A stretch of DNA of 14,383 nucleotides from an uncultured Paracoccaceae bacterium (GCA_937907485.1 CALESR010000317.1:1-14383); one strand, 5' to 3'; counted from the first letter of the stretch, positions 1 to 6,575 are shown. Translations and numbers: made by a program. Notes: generated by a model from the sequence alone, not told the origin.

Positions 1-167
1 CCATAGTGGTGCACCACCACCCCGGTCTGGGGGTCGCGCGCGGTGTGGCAATTGCCCGCCAGATGGGCGCGGCGCTCGACCAGATGCACGCGCTGCCCGG
101 CCTCGGCCAGCGTGCGCGCGATGACGGCGCCCGAGAGCCCGGCGCCGACGACCAGCACCGCGTTCAC
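1..167 (-). CDS. glf: UDP-galactopyranose mutase, N-terminal fragment (runs off the left edge)
   Basis: Only the first 55 codons lie in the window; the gene continues beyond base 1. The product would interconvert UDP-galactopyranose and UDP-galactofuranose in the cytoplasm, using reduced FAD, and so supply galactofuranose for surface glycans. The visible peptide opens with a Rossmann FAD-binding motif (VLVVGAGLSGA, about residues 4-14), then a nucleotide-ribose acid (VERRAHLAGN, about 30-39) and the VVVHHYG segment. In this family that segment normally leads into a PHIFHT motif, and this order fits UDP-galactopyranose mutase better than a generic FAD oxidoreductase. The start is a GTG at 167, chosen because a GGGGGA ribosome site lies about 6 nt upstream; an ATG at 205 is out of frame and stops quickly. 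The family call rests on a short stretch but is quite specific. Confidence 0.82.
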   Translation of the reverse strand, partial: MNAVLVVGAGLSGAVIARTLAEAGQRVHLVERRAHLAGNCHTARDPQTGVVVHHY

Positions 168-254
168 CGCGTCCCCCGGACAGGCGTGCGGCGGGAAAGC
201 GCCATGCGTTTCAAATCCTTGCCTCGTCTGCGCCGGGGCCTGTGCCCGGTCCCT

Positions 255-283
255 GTTCTAGTCAGCGCGGCCTGCCAAGGCAA
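255..283 (-). promoter_or_regulatory. candidate glf promoter
   Basis: On the minus strand TTGCCT (283-278) and TAGAAC (260-255) are separated by exactly 17 bp, upstream of the glf GTG start. This is an inference from spacing and partial match to the housekeeping consensus. The -35 element falls inside the perfect inverted repeat at 272-292. Confidence 0.35.
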
Positions 284-292
284 CCTTGGCAG
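272..292. repeat. perfect 9-bp inverted repeat upstream of glf
   Basis: CTGCCAAGG at 272-280 and CCTTGGCAG at 284-292 are exact reverse complements around a 3-nt CAA spacer. No T-tract follows closely on either strand, so it does not read as an ordinary intrinsic terminator. Its position over the candidate glf -35 box makes a protein-binding operator, or a leader hairpin, possible. Confidence 0.6.
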
Positions 293-319
293 CAGGCGCG
301 CAGGGCGTCGTTTTCTGGC

Positions 320-348
320 TTGACGCCCCCCCGCGCATCCCCTATCTG
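320..348 (+). promoter_or_regulatory. candidate promoter of the tRNA-Asp gene
   Basis: TTGACG (320-325) and TATCTG (343-348) are separated by 17 bp and end 11 nt before the mature tRNA 5' end, which places initiation near 355 with a very short leader. The stretch after the -10 box is C-rich, as is usual for stable-RNA promoters under stringent control (known of such promoters, inferred here). Confidence 0.6.
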
Positions 349-359
349 ACCCCCATCGC

Positions 360-436
360 GCGGTTGTAGCTCAGTTGGTTAGAGTACCGGCCTGTCACGC
401 CGGGGGTCGCGGGTTCGAGCCCCGTCAACCGCGCCA
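360..436 (+). tRNA. tRNA-Asp (anticodon GTC), CCA end encoded
   Basis: A complete 77-nt cloverleaf. The acceptor arms GCGGTTG (360-366) and CAACCGC (426-432) pair fully and are followed by discriminator G433 and an encoded CCA at 434-436. The anticodon stem CCGGC (387-391) pairs with GCCGG (399-403) around the loop CTGTCAC, giving anticodon GTC at 394-396. The T arm contains the standard GGTTCGA core. G at the discriminator position is the expected aspartate identity base. It has a candidate promoter just upstream and a strong hairpin directly after the CCA, so it looks like a single-gene transcription unit. It sits between two minus-strand genes for surface sugar metabolism; tRNA genes often serve as integration points, but no repeated copy of its 3' end is visible in the window. 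Confidence 0.97.
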
Positions 437-440
437 CTTT

Positions 441-478
441 CAAAAGCCCCTGTGAAAACAGGGGCTTTTGGTGTTTTT
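441..478. terminator. intrinsic terminator, probably bidirectional
   Basis: A perfect 13-bp stem (441-453 with 458-470) closes a GAAA tetraloop and is followed by GTGTTTTT on the plus strand. The arms begin CAAAAGCCCC and end GGGGCTTTTG, so an A-run before and a T-run after the GC core exist on both strands. It can therefore end the tRNA-Asp transcript from the left and the glycosyltransferase transcript from the right, whose stop codon is only 10-20 nt away. Confidence 0.9.
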
Positions 479-487
479 GGCGTCCGG

Positions 488-1687
488 TCAGACAGCCAGC
501 AGGACGTCCATCAGGGCCGCAAGTTCCGGGCGCAGATGCTCAAGGCCCAGCGGCGCCAGTTGCTCGACGATATCGGCAGTCGAATTGCTGTCGCGCAACC
601 AATGGCCGGTTTTCGGGTGAAAGACGGCGCGCACCCATGACAGGATATCCTCGTCGCGCTGGATTTCGAACTGGCGCTGGTTCCAGATGCGGCGCAGGGG
701 CACGCCCAGCCCCTCGAAATGGTCCAGAACCGCCTCGATCCGGTACAGATTGCACATCGCATGGGTGATGCCCGAGCCAGCCGGATCTTTCGGGATCAGC
801 CCCCCGGCATAGCAGGCAACATAGGTCAGCGAGGCGCAGCGCGGCGCGATCTGGTGCTGGGCGATCGAGGAGCGAAAGCGCCGCCTGAGGATCGAAACAT
901 GCTGGTCGATGCGGCCCAGAAGCTGGCGGCCGTGGATCGCGGACCCCTCTTGAAACACCAGATGCCGCGCGCCGGCATAGATCTGCATCTGCTGGTGCAG
1001 GGGCAGGGTTTCGGGCAGCATGACCGTCACCCCCAGTTGCTGCAGGCAGAAGACCAGATACCTTTCGCCCGCCGAACGCCCCTGTTCCGGGCCCAGATAC
1101 GCGCGGCTGACAAAGACGATCCCCTCAGGCCGGACCGGATCGAGGTTGCCGGTGATTCGCGCCTCGAGCAGGTCGAGGTAGTCCTCGGGCGGGGGCGGGC
1201 CGTTCATCGGCTCGGCCTGTGCGGCGATGCGCAACTCGCGAAACAGGGTCGGCTGGTGCAAGAAGCGCACGAAATCCGCCGGAACCTTCAGCCATTCCAG
1301 AATCGCCCGAAAGGCTGGCGCGGCTTGCGCCATGTCCATCGGGCGCTGGCAGGAAAAATACAGCGGCAGCCCCGGCGCCTCGGCCAGCGATTGAGGTAGG
1401 CGCGAGACGGTCTCGGCGCAGACATGGCCGAAATGACCGTCATGCATCGAGACGAAGACCGCGGGGTCCGTGATGATCCGGGCGTCTCGACCGTCGATGA
1501 CGGGCGCGGTGCAGATGCGCTTGCCGTCACGCCACAGCCGCGCCGCCATCTGGCTGTCGAAATCCGGCCACAGCACCCCCGGCGTGCGCCGGTTGGGCGA
1601 GGGCCCGGCCAGCACATCGCGGAACGCTTCCATCGGGGGCAGGCTGCGCACAGTCGCACTCATGAAAGACCGCCGTTTGATACTCAT
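488..1687 (-). CDS. GT61 (DUF563)-family glycosyltransferase, putative
   Basis: A 399-residue cytosolic-looking protein with no signal peptide or clear membrane segment. Two stretches resemble the GT61/DUF563 pattern. HFGHVCAETVSRL (about 85-97) matches the family's N-terminal HW..E..PRL region. A C-terminal block from about 190 to 253 runs VFVSRAYLG, then LGVTVMLPETLPLHQQMQIYAGARHLVFQEGSAIHG, matching the family's isRsd, Gf.vv.pE..s..eQ and A..ivg.hGA elements; QEGSA replaces the usual GxHGA. Such enzymes are thought to decorate capsule, LPS or other surface glycans; acceptor and donor here are unknown. I chose ATG 1687 (MSIKRRSF); ATG 1663 (MSATVRS) has a slightly better GGCGG ribosome site and gives 391 residues. 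The same frame stays open further upstream, but it crosses the divergent murD start and has Arg/Pro-rich noise composition. The nearby glf gene supports a polysaccharide role. Confidence 0.72.
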   Translation of the reverse strand: MSIKRRSFMSATVRSLPPMEAFRDVLAGPSPNRRTPGVLWPDFDSQMAARLWRDGKRICTAPVIDGRDARIITDPAVFVSMHDGHFGHVCAETVSRLPQSLAEAPGLPLYFSCQRPMDMAQAAPAFRAILEWLKVPADFVRFLHQPTLFRELRIAAQAEPMNGPPPPEDYLDLLEARITGNLDPVRPEGIVFVSRAYLGPEQGRSAGERYLVFCLQQLGVTVMLPETLPLHQQMQIYAGARHLVFQEGSAIHGRQLLGRIDQHVSILRRRFRSSIAQHQIAPRCASLTYVACYAGGLIPKDPAGSGITHAMCNLYRIEAVLDHFEGLGVPLRRIWNQRQFEIQRDEDILSWVRAVFHPKTGHWLRDSNSTADIVEQLAPLGLEHLRPELAALMDVLLAV

Positions 1688-1738
1688 CCCGCACGAACGG
1701 CCACCCAGCGTGGTCGGTGGCGCGGACCACTCGCGCGA

Positions 1739-1767
1739 TGGATGCGCAGGTGACGGTCCGCTGTCAA
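1739..1767 (-). promoter_or_regulatory. possible promoter of the glycosyltransferase gene
   Basis: A perfect TTGACA is present on the minus strand at 1767-1762, with a poor -10 (CATCCA, 1744-1739) 17 bp downstream. It lies 52 nt upstream of the preferred start at 1687. Only the -35 box is convincing. Confidence 0.28.
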
Positions 1768-1816
1768 CCCATGCCCTTTCCCCCGCCGCGTCCACGCGAT
1801 AGCCTGCGGGCAAAAC

Positions 1817-1823
1817 AAGGAGA
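1817..1823 (+). promoter_or_regulatory. ribosome binding site that fixes the murD start
   Basis: AAGGAGA lies 7 nt before ATG 1831. The murD frame is open further upstream to 1717, but the product begins the conserved MurD N-terminal domain right after 1831, so this site decides the start. Confidence 0.8.
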
Positions 1824-1830
1824 GCGGCGG

Positions 1831-3219
1831 ATGATCGCGGTCGAAGGGTTCGAGGGGCGCAGGGTTGGGGTGCTGGGGCTGGGGCGCTCAGGGTTGGCGA
1901 CCTGCGCGGCGCTGAGCGCAGGCGGGGCCGAGGTCTGCGCCTGGGACGACAGCGCCGAGGGGCGGGCAAAGGCCGAGGCGGCGGGGATCACGCCGGTGGA
2001 CCTGACGCGCGGCGGCGTGGTCGAAGGACTGGCGGCGCTGATTACCTCGCCCGGCATCCCGCATCTGTATCCCGCGCCGCATCCGGTCATCGCCGCCGCC
2101 CTCGCCGCCGGGGTGCCGGTGGACAATGACATCGGCCTGTTCTTTCAGGCGCTTGGCGGCATGGACGAGGCGCCCAAGGTGGTCTGCATCACCGGCTCGA
2201 ACGGCAAATCGACCACGACGGCGCTGATTACCCATCTGTTGCGCGAAGGCGGGCGCGAGGTGGAAATGGCGGGCAACATCGGCACCGGGGTCTTGTCGAT
2301 CGACCTGCCGGGGGAAAATGGCGTGGTGGTGCTGGAACTGAGCAGCTATCAGACCGACCTTGCGCGGCATCTGGCGCCGGATGTGGCGGTGTTCACCAAT
2401 CTGAGCCCCGACCATCTGGACCGCCACGCCGGCATGGGTGGGTATTTCGCCGCCAAGAAACGGCTGTTCACCGAAGGCGCGCCGTCGCGCGCGGTGATCG
2501 GCGTTGACGAGATCGAGGGTCGCGCGCTGGCCGCGCAACTGGCCGAGGGGCCCGAGGATGCGCGGGTGATCCGGGTCTCGTCGGGGCAAAAGCTGGGCGG
2601 GCCGGGCTGGTCGGTGTTCGCGCGCAAGGGGTTTCTGGCCGAGTGGCGGCACGGCAAGCAGGTGGCCTCGATCGACCTGCGCGGCATTCAGGGGCTGCCG
2701 GGCGCGCATAACCACCAGAACGCCTGCGCCGCCTATGCGGCGGTGCGCGCGCTGGGCCTGTCGCCACGGCAGATCGAAACCGGTCTGGCCAGTTTCGAGG
2801 GGCTGCCACATCGCTCGCAACGGGTGGGGGAAAGCGGCGGTGTGGTTTTTGTCAACGATTCCAAGGCGACGAATGTGGATTCTGCGGCCAAGGCGCTGCA
2901 AGCCTTTCCGCGCATCCGCTGGATCGCCGGGGGGCTGGGCAAGGAGGGCGGCATCGGCGGGTTGGTGCCCTTCCTCGGCTCGGTGCAGAAGGCCTATCTG
3001 ATCGGCCATTCGGCGCGCGACTTTGCCCTGCAACTGGGCGCCACGCCGCATGAGATTTGCGAAACGATGGCGCAGGCCGTGGCCCGCGCCGCCGCCGAGG
3101 CCGAACCGGGCGAGGTGGTGTTGCTGGCGCCCGCGGCGGCTTCGTTCGACCAATATCCCAATTTCGAGAAACGCGGCGAGCATTTTACTGCACTTGTGCA
3201 GGGGTTGTTCAAGGGGTAA
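1831..3219 (+). CDS. murD: UDP-N-acetylmuramoyl-L-alanine--D-glutamate ligase
   Basis: Cytoplasmic ATP-dependent ligase that adds D-Glu to UDP-MurNAc-L-Ala. At 462 residues it has the normal length. The N-terminal substrate-binding domain opens with VGVLGLGRSGLA. The ATPase P-loop ITGSNGKSTTT spans 120-130, with Lys126 as the phosphate-binding lysine. Then come ELSSYQT and the NLSPDHLDRH stretch, followed by AAKKRLF, whose first Lys (209) matches the carbamylated lysine of the family. The C-terminal domain carries NDSKATN (342-348) and the closing SFDQYPNFEKRGEHF signature. The start follows a strong AAGGAGA site. It is the first gene of the cluster seen here and is divergent from the glycosyltransferase gene, so its promoter should lie in 1688-1816; I found no convincing -35/-10 pair there on the plus strand. 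No key residue is missing. Confidence 0.97.
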   Translation: MIAVEGFEGRRVGVLGLGRSGLATCAALSAGGAEVCAWDDSAEGRAKAEAAGITPVDLTRGGVVEGLAALITSPGIPHLYPAPHPVIAAALAAGVPVDNDIGLFFQALGGMDEAPKVVCITGSNGKSTTTALITHLLREGGREVEMAGNIGTGVLSIDLPGENGVVVLELSSYQTDLARHLAPDVAVFTNLSPDHLDRHAGMGGYFAAKKRLFTEGAPSRAVIGVDEIEGRALAAQLAEGPEDARVIRVSSGQKLGGPGWSVFARKGFLAEWRHGKQVASIDLRGIQGLPGAHNHQNACAAYAAVRALGLSPRQIETGLASFEGLPHRSQRVGESGGVVFVNDSKATNVDSAAKALQAFPRIRWIAGGLGKEGGIGGLVPFLGSVQKAYLIGHSARDFALQLGATPHEICETMAQAVARAAAEAEPGEVVLLAPAAASFDQYPNFEKRGEHFTALVQGLFKG

Positions 3220-3223
3220 GGCC

Positions 3224-3290
3224 GGGCAGGGGGCGCTGCCCCCGCCGCCGCAAGCGGCGACTCCCCCGGGATATTTTCAGAGCAAAGATG
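3224..3290 (+). repeat. REP-like intergenic element with two hairpins
   Basis: The murD-rarD gap consists almost entirely of a structured element. A first stem GGGGGC (3229-3234) pairs with GCCCCC (3238-3243). A second stem CGCCG (3246-3250) pairs with CGGCG (3255-3259) around CAAG. Then follows CTCCCCCGGGATATTTT and a tail AGAGCAAAGATG. I recognise the order GC-rich hairpin, CTCCCCCGGGATATTT, then GCAAAG as a dispersed intergenic element common in Rhodobacteraceae genomes. This is from memory, not a search, and only one copy is in the window. It may act as a partial terminator or mRNA-stability element between murD and rarD. Confidence 0.55.
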
Positions 3291-3299
3291 GGACGCGGC

Positions 3300-4190
3300 A
3301 TGGCCACGGGTACGGCGGGTGGCGACAGCCTGAAGGGGTTCCTTCTGGCGCTGGTGGCCTATCTGATCTGGGGCGCGCTGCCGCTCTATCTGTCGGTGTT
3401 GCGGCATATCCCGGTGGGCGAGGTGCTGGCGCAGCGCATCCTGTGGTCGATCCCGGTGGCGATGGTGGTGCTGGTGGCGCTGGGGCGTACCGGGGATCTG
3501 TGGCGCGCGCTGGTGACGCCGCGACTGCTGGGGATGGCGCTGGTGACGGCGGTTCTGGTGGGGGCGAACTGGGGGATCTATCTGTATGCGATCCTGTCGG
3601 GCCGGGCGCTGGATGCGGCGCTGGGCTATTTCATCAACCCGCTGTTTTCGATCCTGCTGGGCGCGCTGGTGCTGCGCGAGCGCCTGTCCCGGGCACAATG
3701 GGCCGCCGTGGCGCTGGCCGGTGCGGCGGTGGCGCTGCTGACATGGGAAGCGGGGCGGCTGCCGCTGCTGGCGCTGTCGCTGACGGTGACATGGGGGCTT
3801 TATGCGCTGGCCAAGCGCGCGTTGCCGATCGGCCCCAATCAGGGCTTCATGCTGGAGGTGCTGATCCTGTCGCCGCTGGCGCTGGGCTGGCTGGTCTGGC
3901 AGGGGATTCAGGGCACGCTGGTCTTTGCGCGGACCGGTTGGGGGGATGTGCTCTTGCTGATGAGCACCGGTCTGGCGACTGCGGTGCCGCTGATGCTCTA
4001 TGCCAATGGTGCCAAGATGCTGCGGCTGACCACCATCGCCTTGATGCAGTACATCGCGCCGACCTTTGTCTTTCTGACCGCCGTGCTGATCTTTGACGAG
4101 CCCTTTGGCGGGGCGAAACTGGTGGCGTTTCCGATGATCTGGGCGGCGCTGCTGGTCTATTCGGCGGATATGTGGCGCCAGCGCGGCTGA
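3300..4190 (+). CDS. rarD: EamA/RarD-family inner-membrane transporter
   Basis: A 296-residue polytopic membrane protein of the drug/metabolite transporter superfamily, with about ten hydrophobic segments and the usual RarD length. Family marks are the opening GFLLALVAYLIWGALPLYLSVL, the VLAQRILWS segment, and in the middle GANWGIYLYAILSGRALDAALGYFINPL followed by LLGALVLRERL. The C-terminal half has ALMQYIAPTFVFLTAVLIFDEPF. The substrate of RarD proteins is not established; the name comes from a chloramphenicol-sensitivity phenotype in relatives. The start is uncertain. ATG 3300 follows GGGACGC and is preferred. ATG 3288 (MGRGMATG, 300 residues) lies in the tail of the upstream repeat. It sits between murD and ftsW on the same strand and probably shares transcripts, but it has no known role in peptidoglycan synthesis. 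Confidence 0.86.
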   Translation: MATGTAGGDSLKGFLLALVAYLIWGALPLYLSVLRHIPVGEVLAQRILWSIPVAMVVLVALGRTGDLWRALVTPRLLGMALVTAVLVGANWGIYLYAILSGRALDAALGYFINPLFSILLGALVLRERLSRAQWAAVALAGAAVALLTWEAGRLPLLALSLTVTWGLYALAKRALPIGPNQGFMLEVLILSPLALGWLVWQGIQGTLVFARTGWGDVLLLMSTGLATAVPLMLYANGAKMLRLTTIALMQYIAPTFVFLTAVLIFDEPFGGAKLVAFPMIWAALLVYSADMWRQRG

Positions 4191-4285
4191 GCCCTGTGCA
4201 AGAGACTGGCCCTTTGCCCGCATCTGTTCTATCGTGACGGACAGACCCGGCAAACGGGCACAACAGGCAGAGCGAGCAGACACCC

Positions 4286-5452
4286 ATGACAGAGATGGTT
4301 CATGGCAGCATCCCCGCCCAGGTGGGCGAGCCGGTGCTGTCGCGCTGGTGGCGCACGGTAGATCGCTGGACGATTTCCTCGGTTTTGTTGCTGGTGGGCA
4401 TCGGCCTGCTGCTGGCGCTGGCCTCGTCGCCGCCGCTGGCCAGCCGTCACAGCCTGCCGCCCTTTCATTATTTCCAGCGCCATGCGGTCTTTGCCACGCT
4501 GTCGGTCAGCGTCATGCTGCTGGTCTCGATGCGCTCGCCCGAGACGATCCGGCGCTGGGGTGTGCTGGGCTTTGCGCTGGGGTTCCTGACGCTGCTGGCG
4601 CTGCCGGTGATCGGCAGCGACTTTGGCAAGGGGGCGGTGCGCTGGCTGAACCTCGGGTTCACCACCATCCAGCCGTCGGAATTCGTCAAGCCCTGTCTGG
4701 CTGTCACCTCGGCCTGGCTGCTGGCGGCGGGGGCGGACCTGAACGGCCCGCCCGGTCGGCGGCTGTCCTTGCTGTTCACCGGGGCGACGGTGGGCCTGCT
4801 GGTGATCCAGCCGGATTTCGGCCAGTCGGCGCTGGTGCTGTTTGGCTGGGGGGCGATGTATTTTGTCTCGGGCGCCTCGATGGCGATCATTCTGGCGCTG
4901 GCGGCGGTGGTCGCGCTGGGTGGGTTTGCCGCCTATAACGGGTCGGAACACTTTGCCCGGCGGATCGATGCCTTTCTGACCGCCGAGGTCGATGGCCGCT
5001 CGCAGATCGGCTATGCCACCTCGGCGATTCAAGAGGGCGGCATGTTCGGCATGGGGGTGGGCGAGGGCCAGGTGAAATGGCAACTCCCTGACGCGCATAC
5101 CGATTTTGTCATCGCGGTCGCCGCCGAGGAATATGGTTTTGTGCTGGTCGCGCTGATCATCGCGCTCTATGCGACGATCTGCCTGCGCGCCCTGTCGCGC
5201 CTGACGCGCGAGCGTGACCCCTTTATCCGCCTGGCCGGAACCGGGCTGGTCGCCATGCTGTCGGCGCAGGCGATGATCAACATGGGTGTTGCGGTGCGGC
5301 TGTTGCCCGCCAAGGGGATGACGCTGCCGTTCATCAGTCAGGGCGGCTCGTCGCTGTTGGCGATGGGCGTGATGACAGGAATGTTGCTGGCCTTGACGCG
5401 TGCCCGGCCGCAAGGTGAGATCGGTGAGTTGATGCAGGCACGGGGGCGGTGA
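4286..5452 (+). CDS. ftsW: septal peptidoglycan glycosyltransferase FtsW (SEDS family)
   Basis: A 388-residue inner-membrane protein with about ten transmembrane segments after a short cytoplasmic N-terminus. SEDS proteins polymerise lipid II with a partner class B PBP (FtsI, not in this window). Family motifs are in order: GAVRWLNLGFTTIQPSEFVKP (PSEF at 130-133), QPDFG (175-179), PDAHTDFVIAVAAEEYGF with the catalytic-type Asp at 273, and RLLPAKGMTLPFISQGGSS near the end. Gln352 stands where FtsW/RodA proteins usually have Tyr in FISYGGSS. ATG 4286 is chosen; ATG 4295 would remove three residues, and neither has a strong ribosome site. A small CCCG/CGGG inverted repeat lies at about 4247-4257 in the 95-nt gap before it. 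Its TGA overlaps the murG ATG by one base (TGATG), which suggests translational coupling. Confidence 0.97.
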   Translation: MTEMVHGSIPAQVGEPVLSRWWRTVDRWTISSVLLLVGIGLLLALASSPPLASRHSLPPFHYFQRHAVFATLSVSVMLLVSMRSPETIRRWGVLGFALGFLTLLALPVIGSDFGKGAVRWLNLGFTTIQPSEFVKPCLAVTSAWLLAAGADLNGPPGRRLSLLFTGATVGLLVIQPDFGQSALVLFGWGAMYFVSGASMAIILALAAVVALGGFAAYNGSEHFARRIDAFLTAEVDGRSQIGYATSAIQEGGMFGMGVGEGQVKWQLPDAHTDFVIAVAAEEYGFVLVALIIALYATICLRALSRLTRERDPFIRLAGTGLVAMLSAQAMINMGVAVRLLPAKGMTLPFISQGGSSLLAMGVMTGMLLALTRARPQGEIGELMQARGR

Positions 5453-6567
5453 TGGCGGCGCGCGCGGCAAGAAAGGCTCCTCTGGCGGTGATCGCCGCAG
5501 GGGGCACCGGCGGGCACATGTTCCCGGCGCAGGCGCTGGCCGAGACGCTGCTGGCACGCGGCTGGCGGGTTGTTCTGTCGACCGACGCCCGCGGGGCGCG
5601 CTATGCCGGTGGGTTTCCCGAGGCGGTGGTGCGCCGCGTCGTGCCCTCGGCAACCTTTGCGCGGGGCGGGCTGGGCCAGCGGCTGATGGTGCCGCTGCGG
5701 CTGATCGGTGGCATGGTCAAGGCCCTGACCGGGATGATCCTCGATCGGCCAGCGGTGGTGGCGGGCTTTGGCGGCTATCCGTCGATCCCGGCGCTGGGCG
5801 CGGCCTGGGTGCTGCGCATTCCGCGACTGATCCATGAACAGAACGGCGTGCTGGGCCGGGTGAACGAGGTCTTTGCCCGCCGGGTTTCGGCGGTGGCCTG
5901 CGGGACCTGGCCGACGGTTCTGCCGCAAGGCATCGAGGGGTTGCACACCGGCAATCCGGTGCGCGCCGCGGTGCGCGATCGTGCGGCGGCGCCCTATATC
6001 GCGCCGGGCGAGTATCCGATGGCGCTGGTGGTGATCGGCGGCAGTCAGGGCGCGCGCATCCTGTCCGATGTGGTGCCCGCCGCGCTGGCCGCGCTGCCCG
6101 AGGCGCTGCGCCGCCATCTGCGCGTTGCCCATCAGGCCCGCCCCGAGGATCTGGAGCGCGTCGCCGCCGCCTATGACGCGGCGGGCATTCCGGCCGAAGT
6201 TGCGCCGTTTTTCGACGACATTCCGCGCCGGTTTTCCGAGGCGCAGCTGGTGATCTCGCGCGCTGGGGCCTCGACGGTGGCGGATCTGACGGTGATCGGC
6301 CGGCCCTCGATTCTGGTGCCGTTTGGCGCCGCGCTGCGCGACGAGCAGACCGCCAATGCCCGGGGTCTGGTCGAGGCCGGGGCGGCGGTGCTGATCCCGG
6401 AGGCGGCCTTTACCCCCGACGCGCTGGCTGGCCAGATCGCCGCGATCCTGACGATGCCCGCTGCGGCCTCGCGCATGGCGGCCTCGGCGACCGGCCTTGG
6501 CATTCCGGACGCGGCCTCGCGTCTGGCCGATCTGGCCGAGCGCCTCGCCGGCCCCCCCTCAGCCTGA
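5452..6567 (+). CDS. murG: UDP-GlcNAc:lipid I N-acetylglucosaminyltransferase
   Basis: A peripheral cytoplasmic-face GT-B enzyme that adds GlcNAc to undecaprenyl-PP-MurNAc-pentapeptide (lipid I) to make lipid II. Its 371 residues match the family. The N-terminal domain has the glycine loop AAGGTGGHMFPA (G17-H22), then GFGGYPSIPA and HEQNGVLGRVN. The C-terminal domain has VIGGSQGA (194-201), and SRAGASTVADL leading to PFGAALRDEQTANA. Asp278 in STVADL occupies the place of the Glu that contacts the UDP-GlcNAc ribose in E. coli MurG (Glu269). ATG 5452 overlaps the ftsW stop by one base; GTG 5449 immediately before it is an in-frame alternative adding one residue. It ends 8 nt before murC, whose ribosome site overlaps the murG stop codon. 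Confidence 0.97.
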   Translation: MAARAARKAPLAVIAAGGTGGHMFPAQALAETLLARGWRVVLSTDARGARYAGGFPEAVVRRVVPSATFARGGLGQRLMVPLRLIGGMVKALTGMILDRPAVVAGFGGYPSIPALGAAWVLRIPRLIHEQNGVLGRVNEVFARRVSAVACGTWPTVLPQGIEGLHTGNPVRAAVRDRAAAPYIAPGEYPMALVVIGGSQGARILSDVVPAALAALPEALRRHLRVAHQARPEDLERVAAAYDAAGIPAEVAPFFDDIPRRFSEAQLVISRAGASTVADLTVIGRPSILVPFGAALRDEQTANARGLVEAGAAVLIPEAAFTPDALAGQIAAILTMPAAASRMAASATGLGIPDAASRLADLAERLAGPPSA

Positions 6568-6575
6568 AGGCGACC

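Noticed and set aside
6..323. Plus-strand frames over the first 320 bases
   Set aside because: They are shadows of the minus-strand glf start and the intergenic region; their translations match no family and lack ribosome sites.
360..436. tRNA as a site of an integrated element with attL/attR
   Set aside because: No second copy of the tRNA 3' end and no integrase gene could be found within the window.
1688..1969. N-terminal extension of the glycosyltransferase to 1969
   Set aside because: The added 94 residues are Arg/Pro-rich noise and would overlap the start of divergent murD and its ribosome site.
2994..4283. Long minus-strand open frame across rarD and the end of murD
   Set aside because: Gln/Arg/His-rich composition typical of antisense GC-rich frames, no ribosome site, and it conflicts with clear murD and rarD proteins.
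4229..5653. Long minus-strand open frame across ftsW
   Set aside because: Same low-complexity antisense composition; ftsW motifs on the plus strand explain the region.
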